Positions 1-8,567 of a DNA stretch of 64,000 nucleotides are shown one piece after another. The position numbers were made by a program, and so were the translations under genes. The stretch's first letter is position 1; each line of letters opens with the position of its first letter. Origin of the DNA: Clostridia bacterium (lineage in GTDB: Bacteria; Bacillota; Clostridia; Christensenellales; Borkfalkiaceae); NCBI GenBank assembly GCA_017504165.1, contig JAFVRR010000003.1, positions 23,411 through 87,410 of the forward strand. Direction: 5' to 3'. The notes beneath the pieces were generated by a model. That model was not told where the DNA came from. It saw only the letters and a program-made list of their open reading frames with translations, and ran no database searches.

Positions 1-1
1 G

Positions 2-1246
2 CAAGCGTCTGAACTTATGGACGAACTTGACAGTAACGGCTTTATCGTTATGAATGAAACTAGATGGTTTGAGTCTAGCGAGGAAGGCAAAGCACAACTA
101 GAAATGCTCGTTAAAAGGGATAGAAATAGACCGTCCGTTATGTTTTGGTCGCTTGGAAACGAAGAGTATTTCCATTTAACGGAAGAAGGTAGAAGAATAA
201 CTAAAAGTTTAAGAGCAGTTGTTGAAAAACTTGATGATACAAGGTATATTATGACGGCAATCAATAGAACGCCCGACGTTGCTACCGTTTGCGAAGAACT
301 TGACGTTATTGGGGTAAATTACACCTGGGAAGCCTACGAGGCCGTACATAAAAATTTCCCTAAAACCCCAGTTCTTTCTAGTGAAAACTGCGCTACAGGC
401 ACTACGAGGGGACACTATTTTGCCGACGCTCCTGAAAAGGCGTTTATTACCGCATACGACCACGATTCTTCAGATAGATATAAAAGTAGGGAATATACTT
501 GGAATTTTATAATGGAGCGCGATTGGATGCTAGGTGGTTATCAATGGATTGCCTTTGAGCACCGCGGTGAAGCAAAATGGCCAAGATTATGTTCGCAAAG
601 TGGCGCTATCGACTTGTTTATGCAAAAAAAGGACGCCTTTTATCAAAATAAATCGCATTGGACAAGCGAACCTATGGTGCATTTACTTCCGCATTGGAAT
701 TTTAAGGGTTTTAAAGGGGAAACTGTTAAGGTGTTTGCTTATACAAACCAACCTAAAGTAGAACTTTTCTTAAACGGTAAAAGTTTAGGCGTTAAAAACT
801 TAAATAAAATCGACCACGGCGAATGGGACGTTAAGTACGAGCCCGGCACGTTAGAAGTGTTAGCGTATAACGACGATAAAGTTGTTGCTAAAGATAAAAG
901 GGTTACTTCAGGCGCGCCAACTAAACTTATGCTTAAACTTGAAAACGAAGTCAAAGCAAACGGCGAAGATTTAGCAGTTGTTACTTGCTACGTTGTAGAT
1001 AAAGACGGTAACGAAATTTACGATGCGTCTGTAAACGTTGATTTTTACACTAACGAACTTGGTAAAATATATTCGACGGGGTCAGATATTAGCGATCATA
1101 CTAGCATTTTCTTATCGAATAGAAAAATGCGCGCTGGCAGAATAACTGCAACTATAAAAGTTGGCGAAACTGAAGGCGAACTTAAAGTTTACGCAACTTC
1201 AAACGGATTAGAAAACGCAGTATTAACCATCAATTTAGAAAAATAA
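2..1246 (+). CDS. GH2-family glycosidase (beta-galactosidase/glucuronidase type), 5'-truncated by window edge
   Basis: This is the C-terminal 414 codons of a glycoside hydrolase family 2 enzyme. The reading frame is open to the left edge, so the ATG at 17 is internal. The acid/base motif WSLGNEE lies early in the visible part. A candidate nucleophile is the Glu of LSSENC about 80 residues later. Ig-like C-terminal domains follow (VELFLNGKSLG and similar), as in GH2 enzymes with extra bacterial Ig modules. It would hydrolyse a terminal beta-glycoside; the exact sugar cannot be read from the sequence. The isomerase-family gene follows 10 bp later in the same probable operon. Family is sure, specificity is not. 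Confidence 0.88.
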   Translation, partial: QASELMDELDSNGFIVMNETRWFESSEEGKAQLEMLVKRDRNRPSVMFWSLGNEEYFHLTEEGRRITKSLRAVVEKLDDTRYIMTAINRTPDVATVCEELDVIGVNYTWEAYEAVHKNFPKTPVLSSENCATGTTRGHYFADAPEKAFITAYDHDSSDRYKSREYTWNFIMERDWMLGGYQWIAFEHRGEAKWPRLCSQSGAIDLFMQKKDAFYQNKSHWTSEPMVHLLPHWNFKGFKGETVKVFAYTNQPKVELFLNGKSLGVKNLNKIDHGEWDVKYEPGTLEVLAYNDDKVVAKDKRVTSGAPTKLMLKLENEVKANGEDLAVVTCYVVDKDGNEIYDASVNVDFYTNELGKIYSTGSDISDHTSIFLSNRKMRAGRITATIKVGETEGELKVYATSNGLENAVLTINLEK

Positions 1247-1256
1247 TAGGAGCAAT

Positions 1257-2651
1257 ATGGATTACAAATTAAAAATAGGCTTGTTGCCAATAAGAAGATA
1301 TATAAAAGAACCGCCAAAGCGCATAGGAATATTCCAAAGCGATTATGCGGTAGAAAATAAAGAAAAAAGCGTAAAGTACGTAAAAGAAAATTACTCTGAC
1401 GATATTACGGAGTTTGTTGATATCAATTGGCTTAACGAAGAAGGCGTTTTGTGTTTAGATAGCGATTGTGATAGGGTGGCGGAATATTTTAAAAAAGAAA
1501 AAATCGACGCTTTATTTATAATAAACTGTAACTTTGGTCAAGAAAATTGCGCGGGGCTTGTTGCCAAAAAACTTCACGTGCCAACTTTACTTTGGGGTCC
1601 GCGCGATAGGAATTTTACTAACGATATTCGCTATACCGATACTCAATGCGGATTGTTTGCTATGAGTAAACAGTTAAAGAGAAACAACGTAAAATTTTCT
1701 TATATTGAAAACTGTGACGTAGATTCGCCCGTATTTGATAAAGGCTTAAAACAATTCTTTGGCGTTGCAACTATGGTTAAAAACTTCAAAGATATGAAGA
1801 TTTTACAAGTGGGCACTAGGGTAAAACCTTTTAAATCTATTATGTATAACGAACTTGAACTTTGCGAAAAGTTTGGTATTGATATAGTTGCCTTTAATCT
1901 TGCCGAGGCTGTTGGCGATCTTCAAATAATTTACGATACTAAAAAAGAAGAACTTAATAAAGATTTAATAGACCTTAAAAACACCTTTGATTGTGGTAAT
2001 TTAGACGACGATTATTTAATTAAAATGTTATGTATCGTTCACTACTACGAAAAACTTGCTAAAGATAATAACTGTAATATAATTAGTAGTGAGTGTTGGA
2101 CGGGTATTACGCTCGGTTGGGGCGCAAATCCATGCCTTGCAATGTGTTTACTTGCAGATAAAGACGTTTACGTTACTTGTGAATGGGATATTCATATGAC
2201 CATAACTAACGTATTATTGCTTTCCGCAACACGTGGTAAAGAAAAACCAATTCAAGGCGAGTTTACCTGCCGACATCCAAGTAACGATAATGCCGAACTC
2301 TTATGGCATTGCGGTCCATTCCCACTTAAATACAAAGCAAAAGGCGAAAAGCCATGGCTTTATAATACAAAACCAAGTTTTAGAATGGAAGACGGCGAGT
2401 ATACAATCGCGCGTTTCCAAGCGGAAAAGGGTAAATACTATTTACTTTGCGATAAGTTTAATACTTGTAAAGGGCCTAAAACTTTCGGTACGTATATGTG
2501 GGCAGAGTTTGATAATTTAAGCAAGGTTGAAAGAAAACTTGTAAAAGGACCTTATATTCATCATATGTCTGAAATTCCAGGCGATTACGTTGAATATTTT
2601 AAAGAGTTTACCGAATATTTTGATGAAATAGAATACGATTCTTTTAATTGA
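1257..2651 (+). CDS. L-fucose/L-arabinose isomerase family protein
   Basis: A 464-residue protein with the layout of the L-fucose isomerase family: N-terminal Rossmann-like domains and a C-terminal barrel-like domain. Signatures are the ECWTG segment, the EWDIHMT segment and GEFTCRHP, where the family carries metal-binding acidic and His residues. Such proteins interconvert aldoses and ketoses; members of this size in gut Firmicutes are mostly uncharacterised. The ATG has a good ribosome site (AGGAG, 5 nt away) and starts 10 bp after the GH2 gene, so it probably processes the sugar released by that enzyme. Substrate is an inference. Confidence 0.72.
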   Translation: MDYKLKIGLLPIRRYIKEPPKRIGIFQSDYAVENKEKSVKYVKENYSDDITEFVDINWLNEEGVLCLDSDCDRVAEYFKKEKIDALFIINCNFGQENCAGLVAKKLHVPTLLWGPRDRNFTNDIRYTDTQCGLFAMSKQLKRNNVKFSYIENCDVDSPVFDKGLKQFFGVATMVKNFKDMKILQVGTRVKPFKSIMYNELELCEKFGIDIVAFNLAEAVGDLQIIYDTKKEELNKDLIDLKNTFDCGNLDDDYLIKMLCIVHYYEKLAKDNNCNIISSECWTGITLGWGANPCLAMCLLADKDVYVTCEWDIHMTITNVLLLSATRGKEKPIQGEFTCRHPSNDNAELLWHCGPFPLKYKAKGEKPWLYNTKPSFRMEDGEYTIARFQAEKGKYYLLCDKFNTCKGPKTFGTYMWAEFDNLSKVERKLVKGPYIHHMSEIPGDYVEYFKEFTEYFDEIEYDSFN

Positions 2652-2697
2652 CTTTATTAAGCGTTTGTATTATAATCGCTTGTAAAGGATTTACTAT

Positions 2698-3423
2698 ATG
2701 AAAAAATTATCAAAATCATCAGAATTGTTGTGGATAATGGGCACTGTATTCGTGGCGCTTGGCGTTTCTATTTGCAGTAAGGCAAATTTAGGCGTTTCAA
2801 TGATTGCCGCGCCCGCATTCGTTATAAGCGAAGCCTTAATTAACGTTTGGAGCGGTTTTACTGTAGGCGTTGTTGAGTACGTGTTTCAGGGTGTTTTGCT
2901 TGTTATACTGTTTATTATCATTCGCAAATTTAACGTTAAGTATTTATTTGCATTTGCGGTAGCGGTTGTCTATGGTTACGTTTTAAACTTCTTTATTTGG
3001 GCTCTTCGCGGAGTAGAATTTAACGAAGTTTGGGTTAGATGGGTAATGCTTATCGTTGGCGATACTATAACCGCGCTTGGCGTTGCTAGTTTCTTTAGAA
3101 CTACTTATCCACTTCAAGTTTACGAACTTTTCGTTTCTAAAACTGCGTACAAGTTTGAAGTTAGCATAAATAGGGTAAAGTCGATATTCGATATTTCATT
3201 ACTTATTGTATCTATAATTTTGGCTTTAACTTTGTTTGGTGACGTCACTACGTTTGATTGGTCTACTATTTATTATAATAGTTTCCATAGTATAGGTTTA
3301 GGTACGATTTTAACAACCTTAATTAATTCGCCACTCATTGCTTTAACGGGCAAAGTAATTGATAAAATTTTTGATAATAAGCCACTTTTTGAAAAAATGG
3401 AAAAGGCTTTGTTAATTAAATAA
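2698..3423 (+). CDS. YczE/YitT-like integral membrane protein (DUF6198 type)
   Basis: A 241-residue polytopic membrane protein with about five hydrophobic segments. The N-terminal segment (ELLWIMGTVFVALGVSICSKANLG) resembles YczE/DUF6198 proteins, which are of unknown function. The start follows AAAGGA with good spacing. It lies 46 bp after the isomerase gene with no terminator between, so it may be the last gene of the GH2-isomerase operon and could be a transporter for that pathway. That role is inference only. A bidirectional terminator follows it. Confidence 0.6.
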   Translation: MKKLSKSSELLWIMGTVFVALGVSICSKANLGVSMIAAPAFVISEALINVWSGFTVGVVEYVFQGVLLVILFIIIRKFNVKYLFAFAVAVVYGYVLNFFIWALRGVEFNEVWVRWVMLIVGDTITALGVASFFRTTYPLQVYELFVSKTAYKFEVSINRVKSIFDISLLIVSIILALTLFGDVTTFDWSTIYYNSFHSIGLGTILTTLINSPLIALTGKVIDKIFDNKPLFEKMEKALLIK

Positions 3424-3427
3424 AAAT

Positions 3428-3456
3428 AAAAGCACTAAAATTAGTGCTTTTATTTT
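3428..3456. terminator. Bidirectional rho-independent terminator
   Basis: The 8-bp core stem AGCACTAA/TTAGTGCT with a 2-nt loop is extended by A/T pairs and flanked by A-rich and T-rich runs. It sits between convergent genes and overlaps the last codons of luxS. Confidence 0.85.
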
Positions 3457-3917
3457 TGGTATTCAAAGTGTTTAAAAGTTTGTAATTCTTTTAAATATTT
3501 TTTAGCGTATTTTTTAGCGTCTTCTAAATTCTGGTCGCTATAATTTCCGCATTCTATTGGCGTTGCGCCAGGTATATCTCCTTGATAATTTATAATAAAA
3601 TCTAACATTTCGCAAATAATAGGGTACACGTCTATCGGGAAAAGGTCGCCAAACATAACTAGATAAAATCCAGTTCTGCAACCCATAGGACCAAAGTATA
3701 TTATTTTATCTTTCAAATAAGAATTTCTTAAAAAGGTTGCCCCTAAATGTTCAAGGGTATGTACGCCTGCGCAGTTTAAAACTTCTTCTTTGTTAGGCGC
3801 GGTAAAGCGAACGTCAAAAGTAGTCGTTACTACACCGTCGCACTCGTCTTTTCTTGAAACGTAAAGACCTGTTTCTAAATTTAAATGGTTAACTAAAAAA
3901 CTTTCAATCGTGTTCAT
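3450..3917 (-). CDS. luxS: S-ribosylhomocysteine lyase LuxS
   Basis: LuxS cleaves S-ribosylhomocysteine to homocysteine and the autoinducer-2 precursor DPD. The 155-residue protein has the metal-binding motif HTLEH (H53, E56, H57), the catalytic Cys80 in GPMGCRTGFY and the third metal ligand Cys123 in IECGNY. Its N-terminus (NTIESFLVNH) aligns directly with known LuxS starts, so the ATG at 3917 is secure. No pfs or methionine genes lie nearby. It stands alone between terminators. There is no Shine-Dalgarno sequence, and a strong promoter places the transcript start at or next to the ATG (see the promoter entry). Confidence 0.97.
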   Translation of the reverse strand: MNTIESFLVNHLNLETGLYVSRKDECDGVVTTTFDVRFTAPNKEEVLNCAGVHTLEHLGATFLRNSYLKDKIIYFGPMGCRTGFYLVMFGDLFPIDVYPIICEMLDFIINYQGDIPGATPIECGNYSDQNLEDAKKYAKKYLKELQTFKHFEYQK

Positions 3918-3923
3918 ATATCT

Positions 3924-3952
3924 ATTATATATTATATTTAAAATTTTTTCAA
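3924..3952 (-). promoter_or_regulatory. Sigma-A-like promoter of luxS, predicted leaderless
   Basis: On the minus strand a -35 TTGAAA (3947-3952) and a -10 TATAAT (3924-3929) are separated by 17 bp. Only 6 nt (AGATAT) lie between the -10 box and the luxS ATG, so transcription should start at or within 1-2 nt of the start codon. No ribosome-binding site is possible. Confidence 0.75.
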
Positions 3953-4007
3953 CTAAATAGCAAACTAATTCGTTATAAAAAAAATTTAAAAAATTTTATT
4001 CAAATAT

Positions 4008-4037
4008 TTGTAATATTATAAAAAACTATGCTATAAT
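4008..4037 (+). promoter_or_regulatory. Sigma-A-like promoter of the CofE-like gene, with leader hairpin
   Basis: TTGTAA (4008-4013) and TATAAT (4032-4037) are spaced 18 bp apart. The roughly 50-nt leader contains a small hairpin, CCGCAA-TT-TTGCGG (4059-4072), just before the AAGGATGG ribosome site. Confidence 0.6.
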
Positions 4038-4094
4038 GTATTGTCAAATTGAGTTTAGCCGCAATTTTGCGGTGATATAAGGATGGTATTTAAT

Positions 4095-5291
4095 ATGAGT
4101 CGTATGGTAGGCACGGTTTCCCGTGGTATTAGAGCTCCAATCATTAAACAAGGTGACGATATTGTTAAAATCGTAACGGATTGTATTTTAGAAGCGTCAA
4201 AAGATGCAAAATTCGATTTTTACGATCGCGACGTTGTTGCTATTACTGAAGCCATCGTTGCAAGGGCGCAAGGCAACTACGCAAGTGTTAACGATATTGC
4301 TATTGACGTTAAGAATAAGTTTGGCGAAGGCGCTACTGTAGGCGTAATTTTCCCAATATTATCTCGTAACCGTTTTGCTATTTGTTTACGCGGTATTGCT
4401 AAAGGCGCTAAAAAAATCGTTTTAATGCTATCTTATCCTTCAGACGAAGTAGGTAACCACTTAGTTAGCCTTGATAAACTTGATGAAAAGGGCGTAAATC
4501 CGTATACGGATGTGTTATCGCTTGAAAAATACCGTGAACTTTTCGGTTACGAAAAACACACTTTTACGGGTATTGACTACGTTGAATATTACGAAAACCT
4601 TATTCGTGAATGCGGTGCGGATTGTGAAATCGTATTTGCTAACAACCCTAAAGCAATTTTAAACTACACTAAAAAAGTGCTTAACTGTGATATTCACACA
4701 AGGGCGCGTACAAAACGTATTTTAAAAGATGCCGGTGCGGAAATCGTTTTAGGTCTTGACGATATTTTAACTGAATCTATAAACGGTAGTGGTTATAACG
4801 CTAATTACGGTTTATTAGGTTCTAACAAAGCGACTGAAGACACTATTAAACTTTTCCCTAAAGATTGTCAAAGGGTAGTTGATGCAATATCTGAAAACCT
4901 TACTAAAGCAACTGGTAAAAAAATTGAAGTTATGGTATATGGTGACGGCGCGTTTAAAGACCCTGTTGGTAAAATTTGGGAACTTGCCGACCCTGTTGTT
5001 TCTCCTGCATATACTAACGGTTTAATGGGTACACCTAACGAACTTAAACTTAAATATCTTGCAGATAACGAATTCGGCGCTTTAAAAGGCGAAGAATTAA
5101 AGGATGCTATCAAGAATAAGATTAAAGAAAAAGACGCGGATTTATTCGGTCAAATGGCATCTGAGGGTACTACTCCTAGAAGACTTACCGACCTTATCGG
5201 TTCACTTTCAGACTTAACTTCAGGTTCTGGCGATAAAGGTACGCCTATCGTATTCATCCAAGGTTATTTCGATAATTATACAACAGACTAA
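4095..5291 (+). CDS. CofE-fold ligase (coenzyme F420-0:L-glutamate ligase family, stand-alone)
   Basis: A 398-residue protein of the family that includes CofE, the GTP-dependent ligase adding gamma-glutamyl residues to coenzyme F420-0. The start at 4095 (MSRMVGTVSRGIRAP) is preferred over the ATG at 4083 because AAGGATGG lies 9 nt upstream of it and only 1-2 nt upstream of the other. Family-like segments include the N-terminal GIRAPII stretch, the middle GLDDILTESINGSGYNAN stretch and the acidic VMVYGDGAFKDPVGKIWE stretch. No other F420 genes are visible, and clostridia of this type are not known to make F420, so the true acceptor is probably different. It is monocistronic, with its own promoter and a strong terminator. 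Confidence 0.72.
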   Translation: MSRMVGTVSRGIRAPIIKQGDDIVKIVTDCILEASKDAKFDFYDRDVVAITEAIVARAQGNYASVNDIAIDVKNKFGEGATVGVIFPILSRNRFAICLRGIAKGAKKIVLMLSYPSDEVGNHLVSLDKLDEKGVNPYTDVLSLEKYRELFGYEKHTFTGIDYVEYYENLIRECGADCEIVFANNPKAILNYTKKVLNCDIHTRARTKRILKDAGAEIVLGLDDILTESINGSGYNANYGLLGSNKATEDTIKLFPKDCQRVVDAISENLTKATGKKIEVMVYGDGAFKDPVGKIWELADPVVSPAYTNGLMGTPNELKLKYLADNEFGALKGEELKDAIKNKIKEKDADLFGQMASEGTTPRRLTDLIGSLSDLTSGSGDKGTPIVFIQGYFDNYTTD

Positions 5292-5314
5292 AATTTAAGA
5301 TTGTATCTAAAAAT

Positions 5315-5346
5315 AAAGCCCCGACATTTTTGTCGGGGCTTTTAAT
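5315..5346. terminator. Strong bidirectional rho-independent terminator
   Basis: A perfect 12-bp stem, AAAGCCCCGACA/TGTCGGGGCTTT, with a TTTT loop and T/A tracts on both sides. It separates the convergent CofE-like and MDR dehydrogenase-like genes. Confidence 0.93.
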
Positions 5347-5350
5347 TACT

Positions 5351-6307
5351 TTATAATAAGTTTACCGTAAATTCAGTTTTATTATTGTTGATTTGTAAAT
5401 TTTCGCAAGCGTTTTCAAATTGTTTTGAAATATAGTCGAATTTATAATCGTTAAGTTGGAAGTAGTTTAAGTTGACAGCCTTTTGTACTAAAAGGTTAAT
5501 AGACGTACCAACGTTTTCTACGCCTTGAGAAATAAACTTAACCGTTAACCCTTTTTTAAATGCAGAGTTTAGGTTGAACTTTTGAATAGGGTTCATAATA
5601 CCGGTTACCGCTACCATTGCGTCGTTAGACGCTAGCGTTAAAGTGGTTTCAAAACTTAAATTATTATCGGTAACGTAAATAACTTTTTTACATTTTCTAC
5701 CACCGGTAATATTAATAACGTCTTGCTCAACTAGTCTATCCGCTACTATAGAGTAGTAGATATCGGTTTTTTTAGCAATTTCTAAATTATACTCGTTATC
5801 GTCAATTAAAATAGGCACTGCTTTATAATAAGATAGAAGTTGAGCGATTAAGTTGCCAAGTATTGAACCGCCAACGACCGCAACATATTCGCCTTTATCA
5901 ATTTTAAGCGCGTCAATAACCGATAGGGCAATAGATAAGTGGTTTACGAAAAGCGCTTCGTACTCGCTAACTGCTTGTGGTAATAAATGGCAGTGTTTTT
6001 TGTTAACGACGGCAAACTCTTTTAAAAAGCCGGAATTGTTTCCATTTTCAGCGTGGGATAAATAAACTTTTTGACCTTTAGTAAAGTAATTAGATTCGTT
6101 TAAAACTTCGCTTATTTGCCCAACTGCGATATAGCCTGGCGTAATAGGGTAAGTAATGCCATCAACGTTGCCTGCGTATAAGTTAATATCTTTTTTAGTT
6201 ATAAAGCACTTAGTGATTTTAATTTTAAGGTCGTCTACTTGCTCAAGGTTTTCAACGACGTTTACCTTGCTTATTTGTTTTGTATTTGTAATTTGATATG
6301 AAATCAT
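5351..6307 (-). CDS. Medium-chain dehydrogenase/reductase-like protein (zinc-binding alcohol dehydrogenase superfamily)
   Basis: A 318-residue MDR-fold protein: an N-terminal GroES-like domain (ITPGYIAVGQI, FTKGQKVYL) followed by a Rossmann domain with VVGGSILGNLIAQLL as the nucleotide-binding loop. The four-Cys structural zinc lobe is absent and the catalytic-zinc region is reduced to ITKCFITKKD, so zinc dependence is doubtful. Substrate is unknown; sugar alcohols or threonine-type alcohols are possible. The start at 6307 (MISYQ) is chosen because an upstream ATG at 6343 lies inside the -35 element. No Shine-Dalgarno sequence is present, which fits leaderless initiation. Confidence 0.68.
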   Translation of the reverse strand: MISYQITNTKQISKVNVVENLEQVDDLKIKITKCFITKKDINLYAGNVDGITYPITPGYIAVGQISEVLNESNYFTKGQKVYLSHAENGNNSGFLKEFAVVNKKHCHLLPQAVSEYEALFVNHLSIALSVIDALKIDKGEYVAVVGGSILGNLIAQLLSYYKAVPILIDDNEYNLEIAKKTDIYYSIVADRLVEQDVINITGGRKCKKVIYVTDNNLSFETTLTLASNDAMVAVTGIMNPIQKFNLNSAFKKGLTVKFISQGVENVGTSINLLVQKAVNLNYFQLNDYKFDYISKQFENACENLQINNNKTEFTVNLL

Positions 6308-6314
6308 ATAAGTT

Positions 6315-6343
6315 ATTATATACTTTTTACAGGTTTTTTGCAA
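6315..6343 (-). promoter_or_regulatory. Sigma-A-like promoter of the MDR gene, predicted leaderless
   Basis: On the minus strand TTGCAA (6338-6343) and TATAAT (6315-6320) are spaced 17 bp apart. Seven nt separate the -10 box from the ATG at 6307, so the transcript should begin at the start codon. Confidence 0.72.
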
Positions 6344-6410
6344 CTGATTTTATAAAAAAGTGTAAATCAATAAAATTTTATAAAATTCCTTAAATATTGC
6401 TAAGAAAAAG

Positions 6411-6439
6411 TTGACTTATTATAAAAAATCATATATAAT
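6411..6439 (+). promoter_or_regulatory. Sigma-A promoter of rpmE
   Basis: TTGACT (6411-6416) and TATAAT (6434-6439) are spaced 17 bp apart. Here a leader of about 25 nt carries a strong GAGGTGAG ribosome site, in contrast with the leaderless genes of the window. Confidence 0.8.
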
Positions 6440-6471
6440 AGCACAGTAGAAATTAACAAAGAGGTGAGAAT

Positions 6472-6675
6472 ATGCAAGCAAATATTCATCCAGAATATAA
6501 AATTGTAAAGGTTCAATGCGCATGTGGTGCGTCTTTCCGCACTGGTACAACTAAGAATACTGACGTTATTAAAGTTGACATTTGTTCTAAATGCCACCCA
6601 TTCTTCACAGGTAAACAAAAACTTGTTGATGCTGGTGGTCGTGTTGATAAATTCAAAAAAAGATACGGTATTTAA
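6472..6675 (+). CDS. rpmE: 50S ribosomal protein L31
   Basis: A 67-residue L31 of the zinc-containing type. It has C16-x-C18 (QCACGASF) and C37-x-x-C40 ([13 protein letters not shown]) and ends with [14 protein letters not shown]31 sits on the large-subunit central protuberance and bridges the subunits; the Cys form also acts as a zinc reserve in related bacteria. The ribosome site GAGGTGAG is strong. Position ahead of DUF1385, prmC and prfA is the usual clostridial arrangement. Confidence 0.97.
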   Translation: MQANIHPEYKIVKVQCACGASFRTGTTKNTDVIKVDICSKCHPFFTGKQKLVDAGGRVDKFKKRYGI

Positions 6676-6711
6676 TTTTACAAAGTTGTTATACCTAAAA
6701 GGGTATAGTGT

Positions 6712-6743
6712 CAGCGCTAAGATTTCTCTTAGCGCTGTTTTAA
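6712..6743 (+). terminator. Terminator or attenuator after rpmE
   Basis: A perfect 10-bp stem, CAGCGCTAAG/CTTAGCGCTG, with a 6-nt loop is followed by TTTTAAT. It lies 10 bp before the next gene, so partial read-through would set rpmE expression above that of the downstream prmC-prfA genes. Confidence 0.72.
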
Positions 6744-6752
6744 TAGGTTTTT

Positions 6753-8567
6753 ATGAAAGGTAATAAAAGCAATAAAAAATGCACTTCAATAGGCGGTCAA
6801 GCGGTTATTGAAGGCGTAATGATGCGTGGCGCAAAGTCTATGGCAACTGCCGTTCGTGATGAACGCGGTGAGATATTAGTAGAGGCAAAGCGCTTAAAAG
6901 CCCCCGATAAAAAATCGGGTTTTTTAAAGTTGCCTATAATTCGCGGTGTAGTTGCGTTTATTTCGTCTTTGGTTACTGGTACTAAATGTTTAATGCGTTC
7001 CGCAACCGTGTACGGAGAAGAAGAAAGTTCTAACTTTGATAATTGGCTTTCTAAAAAAACGGGAATTAATCCTATAGATATTGCAATGTATTTAGGTGTG
7101 ATACTCGGCGTTTTGCTTTCGGTTGGATTGTTCTTCTTTTTGCCACAAGTTATTGCCGATTTATTCACTTTTATTGATAAAACTTCTATTATTTACTTCT
7201 TAATTGAAGGTTTGGTTAGAATTTTAATATTTATATCTTATATATTACTTACTACTTTACTAAAAGATATTAGGCGCACTTATATGTATCATGGAGCAGA
7301 GCATAAAACTATATCTTGCTATGAAAGCGGTATGGAACTAACGGTAGAAAACGTAAAAACTTGTACTAGGGTGCACGATAGATGCGGTACTACCTTTACT
7401 TTTTTAGTAATGATTATAAGTATTTTAATCTTTGCCATAATGAACACCGTGCTTTTAGAATTAGGGTTAGACTTAAACTACTTAGGATTAGGCAAGTTAT
7501 GGCGTTTTTTAATAAAACTAGCAACACTTCCTATAGTGGCGGGCGTTTCTTACGAAATATTGAAACTTTTAGCAAAAACTAAAGCAAAATTCTTTATTAT
7601 TTTTAAAGCGCCAGGTCTTTTATTGCAAAGATTAACCACGCGCGAGCCTGACGATAAGATGATAGAAGTAGCAATTACGGCATTTAAAAAGGTTTTAGAA
7701 ATGGATGAAGACGAAAGTATTCCCGAATGTGAATTTAACGTTTTCGGTACTTCTAAAACGCTACTAGAAAAGGTCAAATCAATCGTCAATAAAAAGGGCG
7801 AAAACGATGCGGATGCCGAATGGATTGTATCAATTGTTTTAGGCGTTAAAAGAAGTGAAATCGGCGATTTAACGGCAGTAACTAGAGAGCAAAGCGAAAG
7901 GGCGTTAGAAATTGCTAAAAAGCGCGCTGAAGGCGTTCCACTTTGGTATATTATTGGCGAAACTGAGTTTTACGGATATAAAATCAAAGTAAATGAAAAC
8001 GTGCTTATTCCTAGACCTGAAACGGAAGAACTTTGCTACAACGCTCTTAAAGAAATAACTGAAAATAGTACCGTACTTGATATGTGTACGGGTAGTGGTG
8101 CAATCGCTATTACTATTAGTAAAGAGTCGGGCGCTCAAGTTACCGCAGTTGACGTTAGCGAAAAAGCCTTAGAAGTTGCGAAAGAAAACGCTATAATTAA
8201 CGGCGCAAGCGTAGAGTTTGTTTTATCTAACGCGTTTACTAATTTGGATAAAAAGTACGACTTTATTTTGTCTAATCCGCCGTATATAAAAACGGGTGAT
8301 TTAGCCTCTTTACAAGAAGAAGTAAAACGTGAGCCGTCACTCGCTTTAGACGGTGGAAAAGACGGGTTGAACTTTTATAGAATTTTATCCGAAAATGCAC
8401 ATAAATTCTTAAATTTTGGTGGAACTATATTTATGGAAATAGGTATAAATCAAGATGAAGAAGTTATTAAACTTTTCCTTGAAAACGGCAATTATAAAAG
8501 CGCTAATGCAATTAAGGATATTAACGGTATAAATAGAATTATTAAGGTGGTTAGAAATGACGTCTAA
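6753..8567 (+). CDS. prmC: Fusion of DUF1385 membrane protein and release factor glutamine methyltransferase PrmC
   Basis: One uninterrupted 604-residue frame joins two proteins that are usually neighbours. Residues 1-310 are DUF1385: [13 protein letters not shown] at 14-26, hydrophobic spans near 110-170 and 215-270, and [12 protein letters not shown] with [10 protein letters not shown] at 180-212. Residues about 330-604 are PrmC: an N-terminal helical domain, [10 protein letters not shown] at 417-426, the SAM loop [10 protein letters not shown] at 441-450 and the catalytic NPPY at 508-511. PrmC methylates the Gln of the GGQ motif of RF1 and RF2. The stop overlaps the start of prfA, so enzyme and substrate are translationally coupled. 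The fusion would tether the methyltransferase to the membrane. Confidence 0.93.
   Translation: MKGNKSNKKCTSIGGQAVIEGVMMRGAKSMATAVRDERGEILVEAKRLKAPDKKSGFLKLPIIRGVVAFISSLVTGTKCLMRSATVYGEEESSNFDNWLSKKTGINPIDIAMYLGVILGVLLSVGLFFFLPQVIADLFTFIDKTSIIYFLIEGLVRILIFISYILLTTLLKDIRRTYMYHGAEHKTISCYESGMELTVENVKTCTRVHDRCGTTFTFLVMIISILIFAIMNTVLLELGLDLNYLGLGKLWRFLIKLATLPIVAGVSYEILKLLAKTKAKFFIIFKAPGLLLQRLTTREPDDKMIEVAITAFKKVLEMDEDESIPECEFNVFGTSKTLLEKVKSIVNKKGENDADAEWIVSIVLGVKRSEIGDLTAVTREQSERALEIAKKRAEGVPLWYIIGETEFYGYKIKVNENVLIPRPETEELCYNALKEITENSTVLDMCTGSGAIAITISKESGAQVTAVDVSEKALEVAKENAIINGASVEFVLSNAFTNLDKKYDFILSNPPYIKTGDLASLQEEVKREPSLALDGGKDGLNFYRILSENAHKFLNFGGTIFMEIGINQDEEVIKLFLENGNYKSANAIKDINGINRIIKVVRNDV

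Noticed and set aside
534..761. 75-codon frame inside the GH2 gene and similar frames inside other genes
   Set aside because: These lie within strongly supported genes in another frame, have no ribosome site and unnatural composition.
6472..6763. Overlapping frames at rpmE (6400-6618 minus, 6524-6763 plus)
   Set aside because: They overlap the certain L31 gene and its terminator and have no start signals.
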